Shown: positions 43,532-53,108 of the stretch, in pieces
Position numbering within the stretch: position 1 is the stretch's first letter
Layout: each line of letters opens with the position of its first letter
NCBI GenBank assembly: GCA_938008535.1
Contig: CALLKF010000096.1
Location: 7,878-71,877, forward strand
DNA length: 64,000 nt
Source of the DNA: an uncultured Saprospirales bacterium
Lineage (GTDB): Bacteria > Bacteroidota > Bacteroidia > Chitinophagales > JADIYW01
Reading direction: 5' to 3'
The notes under the pieces: generated by a model
The model's database searches: none
What the model was told of the DNA's origin: nothing
What the model saw: the letters and a program-made list of their open reading frames with translations, nothing else
Program-made: the position numbers and the translations under genes

Positions 43532-44203
43532 TTACTTCTTCATTCTATCTTTAAAAACTTTTTCAAACTTTTCAATTTTTGGTTGAATTACATATTGACA
43601 ATAACCTTGTGTTTTGTTGTCGTTGTAATAGTTTTGATGATAGTCTTCCGCTTTATAAAACACATCAAACTTAGTAACTTCAGTTACAATTGGCTTTGGA
43701 TATGCTTTTTCAGAATTTAATGCAGCAATAATTTCTTCAGATGTATTTTTCTGTGCTTCGTTGTGATAAAAAATTGCGGAACGATATTGAGTGCCGATAT
43801 CATTACCTTGTTGATTCAAGGTTGTTGGATCATGCATTGTGAAAAATACTTTCAATATTTCTGAAAATGAAACTTTTGTTGTGTCAAATGTAATTTGAAT
43901 CACTTCAGCATGACCTGTTGTGCCACTGCAAACTGCATGATAAGATGGATTTTTAACATGACCACCAGAAAAACCAGATTCTACTTTTTCTACACCATCT
44001 AACAACTGAAAAACGGCTTCCATGCACCAATAGCAACCACCACCAAACGTTGCAACTTCGTAATTTGTATTAGCACTCATATTATTTTTTTTTGCTGATT
44101 GTTCTGTTTTATTTTTTTCTGAAGTTTTAAATTCTTTTGTTGATTGTGCATTATTACAACCCGCAAATGCAAACAACGAAAAAAGTGTGATAATAAATTG
44201 CAT
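43532..44203 (-). CDS. msrA: exported peptide methionine sulfoxide reductase A
   Basis: 223 residues. A lipoprotein-type signal (LFAFAGCNN) and a 30-residue Lys/Ser linker precede the MsrA domain, which has the catalytic Cys in ATFGGGCYWCMEAVF. SGFSGGHVKNPSY, GHAEVIQITFD and GNDIGTQYRS are all conserved. It reduces methionine-S-sulfoxide in proteins, here probably in the periplasm or at a membrane, as the signal suggests. MsrB is not fused or adjacent. Confidence 0.92.
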   Translation of the reverse strand: MQFIITLFSLFAFAGCNNAQSTKEFKTSEKNKTEQSAKKNNMSANTNYEVATFGGGCYWCMEAVFQLLDGVEKVESGFSGGHVKNPSYHAVCSGTTGHAEVIQITFDTTKVSFSEILKVFFTMHDPTTLNQQGNDIGTQYRSAIFYHNEAQKNTSEEIIAALNSEKAYPKPIVTEVTKFDVFYKAEDYHQNYYNDNKTQGYCQYVIQPKIEKFEKVFKDRMKK

Positions 44204-44307
44204 ATTGTTTTTATTCTATTAGACGATATAACACCAATAAACTTACAAAGGTTTTGTGAAGTTTCGTTAATTATTTCAAGTAAAAATAAATTGGTGTGGA
44301 AATGAAT

Positions 44308-46422
44308 TTATTTTAGAAATTGATAAACAACTAATGAAACTATATAAGCCAAAGTGCTCATATAGGCAAATTGGAGTGCAGGCCATTTCAAGGTTTTGGT
44401 TTCTCGGTAAACAGTTGCTAATGTGCTGAAACATTGCATTGCAAATAAATAAAACAACACCAATGAAAGTGCTACCGCAACTGTAAAAACAGGTTTGCCT
44501 GCTGCATTTTTTTCACTAGCTAATTTCTGCTGAATGGTTTGTCGGTTTGCGTCTTTTCCTATAGAATATAGAGTAGAAATAGTACCAACAAATACTTCGC
44601 GCGCAGCAAATGATGTGATTAATGCAATTCCAATTTTCCAATCGAAACCTAATGGTTTTATGATTGGTTCTATGATTCGACCAGCATAACCAGCATATGA
44701 ATATTCCAATTTTTTGGAAGCAATATGCAATTCAGTTTGTGTTGCATCGTATTGCATTAAGGATGCTTCTATAGTAGCTGTATTTATAGCTTCATTTATT
44801 TTATTTGATGGACCAAAACTTGCTAAAAACCATAACACAATAGATACTACTAAAATAATTTTGCCTGCGCCAATTACAAATGATTTTACTTTATCATACA
44901 CGTTGAAAAATACATTTTTCCAATGTGGCATTTTGTATGCTGGCAATTCTAACATTAAAAAAGAATGTTCATTTGATTTTAATATCTTTTTAAAAACGAA
45001 TGCTGAAAACAACGCTGCCATCACACCAATTAAATACAACATCATAAAAACAAGTGCCTGTGAATTAATGAAGCCAAACACTTTAAATCTAGGTATAACA
45101 AAACCGATAAGCACTGCAAATACTGGTATTCTGGCAGAACAACTGATTAAAGGTGTTACCATAATAGTTATTAAACGTTCTTTCCAATTGCTAATGGTTC
45201 GTGTGCTCATAATTGCTGGAATGGCGCATGCGCCACCAGAAATCAATGAAACAATGCTTCTTCCATTTAAACCAAATCGTTGCATGATTTTATCAAACAT
45301 AAAAACTGCTCGCGACATGTAACCAACTTCTTCTAAAATGGAAATCAATAAAAACAAAATAAAAATTTGTGGCACGAAAACCAACACACCACTGATGCCT
45401 GGCACAATGCCTTCGCTTACTAATTTTGTAAATAAATTAGTCGGAAAATGATATTGTATATAAAAACTAAGATTTGAAAAATGCTGATCAATAAAATCCA
45501 TTGGAAAAGAAGACCAAGTAAAAATAGCTTGAAATATGAATAACATCAACAAGAAAAAAACAATTGGACCTAAGAAACGATGCGTTACAATGCTGTCAAT
45601 TTTATCTGTTAATGTATTTCCAATGGCTATTTGTTTATCTAATGTTTGATTGACAATTGGCACAAATTGGTTGTATCGCTGCATAATTTCATCCAACTGA
45701 TTATTGATGGAATTGAACTTATGTTTTTCATTTAGATTTAATAATTCTTGTTTTTGTGCTGCATTTAAAAATGATATTTTTTTTACATGATGAGCAATCA
45801 GTAATGCTGCATAGCTGTTTTTAACTCTAATTTTTTTACTGATTTCGTCTGTGATTTCTATTTCAGTGTTGGTTAATTCATAAAATCTTTTTGAACTCGA
45901 TTTTTTAGTTTGTAATAATTTTTGCAATTCATTTTTTAATGCGTTGATACCATCACCAGTTCTTCCGTTTACTGACACAACAGGTAAATCAAAAAGAGTT
46001 TCGAGTTTTTTAGCATCAACTGATAAACCAGTTTTTTCTGCCAAATCATTCATGTTCAACGCCAAAACAATCGGAAATTCTAAATCAATTAATTGTGATA
46101 ATAAAAGTGAATGACGTTCTAAATTATTTACATCGGCAACATACACCATGGCATCAGGAAAATCAATATCATTTTTATTAGTTAGCGCATTCAGCACAAT
46201 TCTCTCATCTAACGAAGTTGGAAATAAGCTATAAGTACCTGGAAAATCGGTAACAGATATTTCTATATTATCAGTTAATTTAAATGCACCATTTTTACGT
46301 TCAACCGTAACACCTGGAAAATTACCTACTTTTTGTCGCAAACCTGTCAATTGATTAAATACAGAAGATTTTCCAGTATTTGGATTGCCAAGTAAAGCTA
46401 TTTTAAAGGTTTGATTTGCCAT
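44308..46422 (-). CDS. feoB: ferrous iron transporter FeoB
   Basis: 704 residues. The N-terminal G domain has GNPNTGKSSVFNQLTGLRQK (G1), DFPGTYS (G3) and LNMND (G4). A helical GDI-like part follows. The membrane half has two Gate repeats and a conserved GGACAIPAIMSTRTI. It imports Fe(II) across the inner membrane. feoA lies 53 bases upstream on the same strand. No FeoC seen. Confidence 0.95.
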   Translation of the reverse strand: MANQTFKIALLGNPNTGKSSVFNQLTGLRQKVGNFPGVTVERKNGAFKLTDNIEISVTDFPGTYSLFPTSLDERIVLNALTNKNDIDFPDAMVYVADVNNLERHSLLLSQLIDLEFPIVLALNMNDLAEKTGLSVDAKKLETLFDLPVVSVNGRTGDGINALKNELQKLLQTKKSSSKRFYELTNTEIEITDEISKKIRVKNSYAALLIAHHVKKISFLNAAQKQELLNLNEKHKFNSINNQLDEIMQRYNQFVPIVNQTLDKQIAIGNTLTDKIDSIVTHRFLGPIVFFLLMLFIFQAIFTWSSFPMDFIDQHFSNLSFYIQYHFPTNLFTKLVSEGIVPGISGVLVFVPQIFILFLLISILEEVGYMSRAVFMFDKIMQRFGLNGRSIVSLISGGACAIPAIMSTRTISNWKERLITIMVTPLISCSARIPVFAVLIGFVIPRFKVFGFINSQALVFMMLYLIGVMAALFSAFVFKKILKSNEHSFLMLELPAYKMPHWKNVFFNVYDKVKSFVIGAGKIILVVSIVLWFLASFGPSNKINEAINTATIEASLMQYDATQTELHIASKKLEYSYAGYAGRIIEPIIKPLGFDWKIGIALITSFAAREVFVGTISTLYSIGKDANRQTIQQKLASEKNAAGKPVFTVAVALSLVLFYLFAMQCFSTLATVYRETKTLKWPALQFAYMSTLAYIVSLVVYQFLK

Positions 46423-46474
46423 TTTTATTTTAATGCATTCAATGCATCCTTACTTTTACGTTTTTTATCGTTTA

Positions 46475-46711
46475 TTAGGAATTTTTCGTCAACAACACAT
46501 GTTCTGCTTCATTGGTGCGTAATCCAATATAATGATTTTCTGTTTTAATATAATATGCACCACCAAATGGTGATTTTCGCACTAATGTAATTGCAGTTCC
46601 TGAAAGCAAACCCATCGACATTAATTTACAAGCAACAAATCCGTTTGAAAATTCGTTGATGGTAGCAGTTTCGCCAATCATTAATTGTGTAATATTTTGG
46701 GTATTGTTCAA
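46475..46711 (-). CDS. feoA: FeoA-domain protein
   Basis: 78 residues from a TTG start (LNNTQNITQLMIGE). The SH3-like FeoA domain covers nearly the whole protein: IGETATINEF, KLMSMGLLSGTAITLVRKSP, and the C-terminal IGLRTNEAEHVLL. FeoA interacts with FeoB in ferrous iron uptake. The frame continues upstream to 46879 with non-FeoA residues, but a TATTTTTG box (46736-46743) supports a later start. A start at Met 46681 would truncate the first strand. Confidence 0.75.
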   Translation of the reverse strand: MNNTQNITQLMIGETATINEFSNGFVACKLMSMGLLSGTAITLVRKSPFGGAYYIKTENHYIGLRTNEAEHVLLTKNS

Positions 46712-46735
46712 CTTATTTAGAATAAATCCGAATAG

Positions 46736-46743
46736 CAAAAATA
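46736..46743 (-). promoter_or_regulatory. feoAB -7 box (TATTTTTG)
   Basis: Minus-strand TAnnTTTG box, 24 bases before the proposed TTG start of feoA. It supports a short feoA and a separate feoAB transcript. Confidence 0.5.
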
Positions 46744-46815
46744 CAATGTTGGAACGATAAAAAGGGAATTTGATGTATTGTAATTCAAGATTACCAAAGA
46801 TTAGGTATCTACAAG

Positions 46816-47895
46816 CTATTTCGGTGCTCGAATTAACAGCAACGCAGCTACAACACCAAAAATCATATTTGGAATCCAAACGGCAATCAACGGATCTAGG
46901 TTTCCTTTGGTAGCAAAAACTACTGAAAATTGTTGGATAATAATATAGGCGCCACTGAGCAACATTCCTGCTACAATGTACAAGCCAAGTCCGTTGCGTA
47001 CTTTTTTGGTGGTCATGGCAACAGCAATCAATGTTAAAATAATAGCTGAAAATGGAATTGCAGTTCGTCTGTATTTTTCTACTTCATACGTTTTTACATT
47101 TTCATTGCCTTTAATTTTTTGGTCAGCAATAAAACTTTTGAGCTGCTCTGTTGTCATGGTTTCAATATCATAATCTTGTCGCACATATTCTTTTGGTGTA
47201 ATTGGCAAGCGCATCAACGTATCACTACCTTTTCGTACAATATCTTTAGGACCATCAAATTGACGAAAATTCCAATTGCTTAGTTTCCATTTTTGTTTAG
47301 TGCTGTCCCATTGAATATTATCTGCGCTAATTTTAAAATACTGTACTTTGTCTTTTATTTTTTCCATCGTAAATTTAAAACCATTATAAGATATACCATC
47401 AAATGACTGTGTATATATAAAGGTATCTTTTCCAATTTGGTAATGATAATTGATGTCATACGTTCTACTGTCTTTCTTAGATGCATATTTTTCTTCAAAA
47501 GCAATTTTTACTTTATTGTTTTTTGGCAATAAAATATGATTGTAGTAAGCAAACAACATGGCTAATAGAGTAGCTGTAAACATGTAAGGAAATAAAAGTC
47601 GGTAAAAACTTACACCACCATTTAGCATGCAAATAATTTCCGTATTTTCTGTTAAACGCGATGTAAAATAAACAACAGAAATAAACACAAATATTGGAGC
47701 GAGCATCAACCCTATCCAAGGAATAAAATTCAGGTAATAATCAAAAATGATATTGTACAATGGTGCTTTATTGTCAATAAACTCATCAATTTTTTCCGTT
47801 ATATCAATAACAATAGCAATTGCACTCAGCAAAAATATTGCAAAGAAAAAAGTCACAAGGAATTTTTTGATAATATACCAGTCCAGTGTTTTCAT
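46816..47895 (-). CDS. LptF/LptG-family permease (YjgP/YjgQ)
   Basis: 359 residues. Three membrane segments lie at each end of a periplasmic beta-jellyroll-like domain (about 130-250). The opening MKTLDWYIIKKFLVTFFFAI and the ENTEIICMLNGGVSFYRLL coupling segment are typical of LptG/LptF. The complex extracts lipopolysaccharide from the inner membrane with LptB and LptC. Whether it is F or G cannot be decided by eye. The start overlaps the end of tgt by one base. Confidence 0.87.
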   Translation of the reverse strand: MKTLDWYIIKKFLVTFFFAIFLLSAIAIVIDITEKIDEFIDNKAPLYNIIFDYYLNFIPWIGLMLAPIFVFISVVYFTSRLTENTEIICMLNGGVSFYRLLFPYMFTATLLAMLFAYYNHILLPKNNKVKIAFEEKYASKKDSRTYDINYHYQIGKDTFIYTQSFDGISYNGFKFTMEKIKDKVQYFKISADNIQWDSTKQKWKLSNWNFRQFDGPKDIVRKGSDTLMRLPITPKEYVRQDYDIETMTTEQLKSFIADQKIKGNENVKTYEVEKYRRTAIPFSAIILTLIAVAMTTKKVRNGLGLYIVAGMLLSGAYIIIQQFSVVFATKGNLDPLIAVWIPNMIFGVVAALLLIRAPK

Positions 47896-49025
47896 TATAA
47901 TCTTTGCATCAATTTAACAACCATTTCATTTTTCCATACAGTAAAAGTACCTTCTTTAATTTTAGTTCGTGCTTCATTTACTAACCATAAATAAAACGAT
48001 AAATTTTGCAAACTCGAAATTTGTGCGCCTAAATATTCTTCTACGATAAACAAATGTCGCAAGTATGCTTTCGTATGTATGTTGCTGGTTGTGCAAGCAA
48101 TTCCGCTATCAATTGGCGAAAAATCATCTTTCCATTTTTGATTTTTTATATTGATGATGCCTTCTGTTGTGAACAACATTCCGTGACGTGCATTACGTGT
48201 TGGCATTACGCAATCAAACATATCTACGCCTAATGCAATAGCTTCCAAAATATTGGCTGGTGTGCCAACACCCATTAAATAACGTGGTTTGTCTTTTGGC
48301 AGAATACTGCAAACTAAATCCGTCATTTCATACATCAATTCGGCTGGTTCGCCAACAGCCAAACCACCAATCGCGTTTGCAGGTCTGTTTTGAGCAGCAA
48401 TAAATTCAGCAGATTCTGTACGCAAATCTCTATATACAGAACCTTGTACAATAGGAATCAATGTTTGTTCGTAGCCATACAAAGGTTCCGTTGTATCAAA
48501 ACGGTGAATACATTTTTGCAGCCAATCATGCGTGATGCGCAACGAATTTTTTGCATACTTATATTCACATGGATATGGTGTGCATTCATCAAACGCCATG
48601 ATAAAATCTGCGCCAATAATGCGTTGTGTGTCCATCACATTTTCTGGTGTAAATAAATGGCGCGAACCATCAATATGCGATTGAAACGTAACACCTTGTT
48701 CCGTTAATTTTCTTCTGTGAGAAAGTGAATAAACTTGGTAACCACCACTGTCAGTCAACATTGGTTTTTTCCAAGAGTTAAACGCATGCAAACCACCAGC
48801 TTTTTGAAGTATTTCCAAGCCAGGTCGCAAATATAAATGATAGGTATTTCCTAAAATAATTTGTGCTTTCACTTCGTTTTCCAATTCAGAAAAATGCACT
48901 GCTTTTACGGTTGCTTGTGTACCAACAGGCATAAAAATTGGCGTTTCGATATCACCGTGATCTGTAGTAATTTTTCCAATGCGCGCGTTGGAATGTTGAT
49001 CGGTATGTTGTATTTCGTATTTCAA
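47895..49025 (-). CDS. tgt: queuine tRNA-ribosyltransferase
   Basis: 376 residues. MPVGTQATVKAV, NTYHLYLRPG, the active-site Asp in LTDSGGYQVYSL and DIMAFDECTPYPC-like FIMAFDECTPYP are conserved. GGLAVGE and the nucleophile segment GVDMFDCVMPTRNARHG follow. The zinc-binding Cys cluster lies at about 300-335. It exchanges guanine for a queuine precursor in tRNA anticodons. It is the first gene of a pair with the LptF/G permease, an order common in Bacteroidota. Confidence 0.93.
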   Translation of the reverse strand: MKYEIQHTDQHSNARIGKITTDHGDIETPIFMPVGTQATVKAVHFSELENEVKAQIILGNTYHLYLRPGLEILQKAGGLHAFNSWKKPMLTDSGGYQVYSLSHRRKLTEQGVTFQSHIDGSRHLFTPENVMDTQRIIGADFIMAFDECTPYPCEYKYAKNSLRITHDWLQKCIHRFDTTEPLYGYEQTLIPIVQGSVYRDLRTESAEFIAAQNRPANAIGGLAVGEPAELMYEMTDLVCSILPKDKPRYLMGVGTPANILEAIALGVDMFDCVMPTRNARHGMLFTTEGIINIKNQKWKDDFSPIDSGIACTTSNIHTKAYLRHLFIVEEYLGAQISSLQNLSFYLWLVNEARTKIKEGTFTVWKNEMVVKLMQRL

Positions 49026-49045
49026 GAATCAAAAAATTAAAAACA

Positions 49046-49053
49046 CAAAAATA
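49046..49053 (-). promoter_or_regulatory. tgt -7 box (TATTTTTG)
   Basis: Minus-strand TAnnTTTG box, 20 bases before the tgt start at 49025, in the short divergent region shared with the glycosyltransferase gene. Confidence 0.55.
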
Positions 49054-49078
49054 CGACAAAAACCTTTATTTTTATTGA

Positions 49079-50179
49079 GTGATTTTTCTAACGTATTTAT
49101 TTATTGCTTGCTGTATTTATCAAATTGTATATCAATTAGTATTGGTTAGTTCGATAATTTTAAAAAAGAAATCTCAAAATCTCAAAATCTCTTCCGAAGT
49201 TTCAGAAATTAAATCTGTTAGCGTAATTATTTGTGCAAAAAACGAAGCAGCTAATCTGCAAAAGAATCTTCCCTTTATTTTAGAACAAAATTATCCGAAT
49301 TTTGAAGTGATTATTGTTGATGATGGTTCTGATGAACGATTAATAATGAACGATGAACTATTAAAAATTATCCATTTAACCAAAGAAGAAAAAATTGGTT
49401 TAGGAAAAAAATATGCTTTACAAAAAGGCGTTGAAGCTGCAAAAAACGAGTTGGTTTTATTAACAGATGCAGATTGTCAGCCAATTTCAAGAAACTGGAT
49501 TGTAGAAATGGCAAATTGCATTACTGATGATAAAAAAATTGTGTTGGGAATTTCGCCATACAAAACAGAAAACACATTACTGAATGCTTTGATTGAATAC
49601 GAAACTGCGCAAACCATGTTGCAATATCTTGGCTTTGCTATTTTAGGAAATCCATATATGTGTGTTGGCAGAAATGTTTTGTACGACAGAAATTTATTGC
49701 TTTCCAAAACTTGGTCAGACAAAGAGTTATCCATTGCTTCTGGTGATGATGATTTAGCGATTCAAACTTTAGCAACGAATCAAAATACAACCGTTTGCTT
49801 ATCTGAAAATAGTTACACTTTCAGTGAAGCAAAAAACACTTGGAAATCTTATTTCAATCAAAAAACACGACACAACGAAAGTGGAAAACTGTATAAAATC
49901 CATCATAAATTGATTTTAATTTGCTTTATTTTATCTAAAATTCTGATTTACAGCACATTTTTTTTTATTTTGTGTTTGAATATTAAATTAAATGTATTAC
50001 TTTTGTCTTGTGTTATTGCTTACCCAACGATAACATGCATGGCAAACATGCTTTTAAACATAACCCTAAAAACCCAAAAAAAATGGTATTACAGTCTCAT
50101 TCTGGACTTAATCTATTGTTTCTTCCTGTTGTACACTGGCTTGATGAGTTTATTTATTCCAAACCCAAAATGGAAATAA
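49079..50179 (+). CDS. membrane GT2 glycosyltransferase
   Basis: 366 residues with a GTG start. One N-terminal membrane segment is followed by a GT-A domain with VSVIICAKNEAANL, FEVIIVDDGSDE, the DxD-type LLTDADCQPIS, and GDDDLAIQ plus a Q-x-x-R-H-like KTRHNESGK catalytic region. Two or three C-terminal membrane segments follow. This layout belongs to processive or membrane-bound GT2 enzymes; the sugar is unknown. Its last 10 bases overlap the sigma-factor gene. Confidence 0.82.
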   Translation: MIFLTYLFIACCIYQIVYQLVLVSSIILKKKSQNLKISSEVSEIKSVSVIICAKNEAANLQKNLPFILEQNYPNFEVIIVDDGSDERLIMNDELLKIIHLTKEEKIGLGKKYALQKGVEAAKNELVLLTDADCQPISRNWIVEMANCITDDKKIVLGISPYKTENTLLNALIEYETAQTMLQYLGFAILGNPYMCVGRNVLYDRNLLLSKTWSDKELSIASGDDDLAIQTLATNQNTTVCLSENSYTFSEAKNTWKSYFNQKTRHNESGKLYKIHHKLILICFILSKILIYSTFFFILCLNIKLNVLLLSCVIAYPTITCMANMLLNITLKTQKKWYYSLILDLIYCFFLLYTGLMSLFIPNPKWK

Positions 50180-50748
50180 AGTCACACAACACAATAGACA
50201 ATGATTTAATTTCAGACGCCAAAAATGGCAGCCAAAAAGCATTTGCATCACTCATGCAAAAGTATCAGAAATCCGTTTATCATGTGATTTTGAAAATTGT
50301 AAAAAACAAAGAAGATGCAGAAGATTTGACTATTGAGTCGTTTGCAAAAGCATTTGACAATTTAGATCAGTATTCTGAAAAATTTGCATTTTCTACTTGG
50401 TTGTTTAAAATCGCATCTAACACGAGCATTGATATGCTTCGTAAAAAACGGATAGAACAGGTTTCATTAGAATCCGAAACCATGCAAATTTCAGACAATA
50501 TTATGTACAGTACTAAATCTACTCCAGAAACTGAGATGATCACTGCACAACAAAAAACACAATTAAAAAATGTGGTGCATTCGATGGACGAAATTTTTTC
50601 TCGTGTAATTGAATTGCGTTATTTTAAAGAATTGAGTTACGAAGAAATCTCAGAAGAACTCAACATTCCTGTTGGAACGATAAAAGTGCAACTCTATCGT
50701 GCTAAGAAGTTATTGATAGAAAAATTTTTAACTGATACTAATTTTTAG
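50170..50748 (+). CDS. RNA polymerase sigma-70 family (ECF-type) factor
   Basis: 192 residues from MEIKSHNTIDND, overlapping the glycosyltransferase stop by 10 bases. Region 2 (about 20-90) shows EDAEDLTIESFAKAFDNLDQ and FSTWLFKIASNTSIDMLRKK. Region 4 (about 130-190) shows LRYFKELSYEEISEELNIPVGTIKVQLYRAKK. No anti-sigma gene is adjacent. A longer frame starting at 50008 lies inside the glycosyltransferase and is rejected. A strong terminator follows. Confidence 0.9.
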   Translation: MEIKSHNTIDNDLISDAKNGSQKAFASLMQKYQKSVYHVILKIVKNKEDAEDLTIESFAKAFDNLDQYSEKFAFSTWLFKIASNTSIDMLRKKRIEQVSLESETMQISDNIMYSTKSTPETEMITAQQKTQLKNVVHSMDEIFSRVIELRYFKELSYEEISEELNIPVGTIKVQLYRAKKLLIEKFLTDTNF

Positions 50749-50822
50749 ATATCCTAAAATCCAGAAACAATTTTTCAGTATAGTACCTGAAAATATTTTT
50801 TTTATTTAACTAACAATTGTTT

Positions 50823-50858
50823 AAGTGCGATGCAGAAATGCATCGCACTTTTTTTTTA
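50823..50858 (+). terminator. strong intrinsic terminator
   Basis: AAGTGCGATGCA (50823-50834), GAAA loop, TGCATCGCACTT (50839-50850), then a run of Ts. A 12-bp perfect stem closed by a stable tetraloop. Confidence 0.92.
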
Positions 50859-50975
50859 CCAAATAATCCAACCATTCATAAACTGAAAACTACCATTCAT
50901 GAAATGTTTAAAAAGAGCAACGCAAAATCAAACATATTTGCACTACAAAAAACAATTTATTAAAACAATTTAAGA

Positions 50976-51332
50976 ATGAACAACACAATTAAAATTTTCG
51001 GAATCGTAGTATTATTTGCTACCGTATTATTTGCATCTTGCAAGAAAGAAGAAACTGCAACTGCAAATCCAGTGGCAAGTTTTACTATTGCACCAAATGA
51101 CACCATTTATAGTAATGAAACAATTGAATTTACTAACACATCTACAGATGCTGATAGTTATTCTTGGAGTTTTGGACTTGGTGATAATAGCACCTTAACA
51201 AATCCAACAAAATATTATGGTGGAATAGAAGCAAGTGCTTGCGAAGTAGATTATACGGTTACGTTAACGGCAACTAAAAATGGAAAAACTTCAACTGCAA
51301 CTAAAATTATTCATGTAATTTATTGCTCTTAA
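50976..51332 (+). CDS. small PKD-domain lipoprotein
   Basis: 118 residues with a lipobox (VLFASCKKEE). The rest is one PKD/Ig-like domain with the typical FTNTSTDADSYSWSFG, TNPTKYY and VTLTATKNGKTST strands. Two Cys (EASACEVDY and the terminal IYCS) could form a disulfide. Exported lipoprotein of unknown role; PKD domains usually mediate binding at the surface. The gene is isolated. Confidence 0.8.
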   Translation: MNNTIKIFGIVVLFATVLFASCKKEETATANPVASFTIAPNDTIYSNETIEFTNTSTDADSYSWSFGLGDNSTLTNPTKYYGGIEASACEVDYTVTLTATKNGKTSTATKIIHVIYCS

Positions 51333-51350
51333 TCCATTTTTATATTTTGA

Positions 51351-51374
51351 AAAGCAACGCTTTTGCGTTGCTTT
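51351..51374. terminator. bidirectional stem-loop
   Basis: AAAGCAACGC (51351-51360), TTTT loop, GCGTTGCTTT (51365-51374), lying between convergent genes. Confidence 0.8.
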
Positions 51375-51375
51375 A

Positions 51376-53004
51376 TTAATTTATTGGAATTTGGATACTA
51401 ACTTTTGTACCTAACGCGTTTATATTTTCATCTTCTATATCTTCAAATAGCACAGCAATATTTTCTTGTTTTCCTTGATTTAAGAGTTGCAATCTTTTCT
51501 CGGTTGCTGATGTAGAAAAAGACACGTGCGATTGCGGTCGGTTTTTATTTATTTCTGCTGATGCTATTCTACCAATTCCATTGTCCATTATTTCGCAAAC
51601 TAAATTAGTTTCGTCATCGTTTAAAATAAAATTTAACGCAAGTTCTTTCATTCCTTTTTTATGCAACAAGCCATGTTTTATTGCATTTTCCACATAAGGT
51701 TGAATTAGCATTGGTGGTAATTGCACATAATCTACGTCAATATTTTTGGATAAATTTATTTGATACAAAAAATCATTTTCAAAACGAATACCTTCGAGTT
51801 CTAAATATTTGGTAAGTATGTCAATTTCATCAGCTAAATCTATTTTCTGTTTACCAGAAACATCTAAAATTTTTCTGGTTAATGTTGCAAAATTTGCCAT
51901 TTGCTCATTTGCCATTTTCTTATCGCCAATAGTATATAATTCTTGAATAGAATTAAGTGCATTGAAAATAAAATGTGGATTCATTTGCGATTTAAGAGCA
52001 GTTAATTCGCTTTGTGTTTGTTCTAATTTTAATTGATTAATAGCTGCTTCTTTCTTTTCTGTTTCGTATTTTAATTGTAATGTGTTAAAGGATTTTATCT
52101 TATCATTATTTAGCATTTTTTCTTTTAATTCTATATAATTTTTTGATGCATGAAATGCATTTTTATAATCTTCTTGATGTTCGTAAATATCAATAGTAAG
52201 TTTAATAATTAAAATTTCTTTTTCAACATCTTGAATTTCTTTTGCCAAAAAAAATCCTTTGTTTGCATATTGTAGTGCTGCGTAATATTGATGAAGCCGT
52301 GTATAAGACTCTGCATATTTTAAATAATTACCAACTTGAATAACTTTATAGTCATCTGTTTCGCAAATTTGTTCAGAGATAGCTAGTTGCACTAATGCTT
52401 CTTCAGGTTGGTTCAATAAAATAAGGTGTCCTGCCAGATTTGATTTACTCACAGCAATTCCATAGCTGCTTTCCAATTGTTCAGAAATTTCAAGTGCCTT
52501 TTTGGAATACAAAATACCATTTTTCGGATCTTTTAGAAAGCAATATGCAGCATCTATATTTATATACATTTGCGCATGAATAATATCTATTGGAATTAAC
52601 TTAATTTCATTTTCAATTTCATTATAAATACGCAAAGCTTCTTCGTATTGTTGTGTATTCATATAAACCATAGCAATATTTGCTTTCGGTTTTATACGAT
52701 TTTTCCAATTCATGCTTTTCGACAATAACTCGTCAGCTTTTAGATAGTTAATGAGTGCATTTTCAAAATCAGAATTACGATAATAAAAAATACCAAGCTG
52801 AAGAAAAGACGTACCAATACCTTCTTCATAACTAATTTCTGTAGATATTTTTTCTGCTTCATCAATATAAATCTTAGTTTTATTGAGATCGATATTTAGA
52901 TAGTAAGCAATTAATTGATGAAGAATATCAACTCTTTCTTTAGAGTTAGTAGTGTTCTGTTGTAGTTGAACCTCTAGTTCAAGAATTGTTTCGTTGGAAG
53001 ACAT
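51376..53004 (-). CDS. cytosolic LytS-like sensor histidine kinase with TPRs
   Basis: 542 residues without membrane segments. TPR-like repeats (about 15-300) lead into a coiled coil (about 305-345). The His_kinase domain has LKSQMNPHFIFNALNSIQEL with the phospho-acceptor His, and the C-terminal ATPase shows PYVENAIKHGL and CEIMDNGIGRI. Such kinases usually act with a LytTR regulator; none is adjacent. The input is probably sensed by the TPR part. A partner elsewhere is inferred. Confidence 0.87.
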   Translation of the reverse strand: MSSNETILELEVQLQQNTTNSKERVDILHQLIAYYLNIDLNKTKIYIDEAEKISTEISYEEGIGTSFLQLGIFYYRNSDFENALINYLKADELLSKSMNWKNRIKPKANIAMVYMNTQQYEEALRIYNEIENEIKLIPIDIIHAQMYINIDAAYCFLKDPKNGILYSKKALEISEQLESSYGIAVSKSNLAGHLILLNQPEEALVQLAISEQICETDDYKVIQVGNYLKYAESYTRLHQYYAALQYANKGFFLAKEIQDVEKEILIIKLTIDIYEHQEDYKNAFHASKNYIELKEKMLNNDKIKSFNTLQLKYETEKKEAAINQLKLEQTQSELTALKSQMNPHFIFNALNSIQELYTIGDKKMANEQMANFATLTRKILDVSGKQKIDLADEIDILTKYLELEGIRFENDFLYQINLSKNIDVDYVQLPPMLIQPYVENAIKHGLLHKKGMKELALNFILNDDETNLVCEIMDNGIGRIASAEINKNRPQSHVSFSTSATEKRLQLLNQGKQENIAVLFEDIEDENINALGTKVSIQIPIN

Positions 53005-53108
53005 CTTTTAAAGTATTTGGCATAGGATTTTAATAAAGGTATAAAAATAAATTTAAAATCATTATTTTATGCTAATTGGTATTTGTCAGAATAATTGTAT
53101 TTTTAAAC

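Noticed and set aside
44714..45322. 202-codon plus-strand frame
   Set aside because: It is antisense to the conserved FeoB membrane domain and has no protein-like features.
46712..46879. Longer N-terminus of feoA
   Set aside because: It overlaps the LptF/G gene and holds a TATTTTTG promoter box; FeoA proteins begin near the chosen TTG.
50008..50169. Longer N-terminus of the sigma factor
   Set aside because: These codons lie inside the glycosyltransferase membrane region; sigma region 2 is complete without them.
51016..51198. 60-codon plus-strand frame
   Set aside because: It is an alternate frame of the PKD lipoprotein, whose own frame has a clear lipobox and domain.
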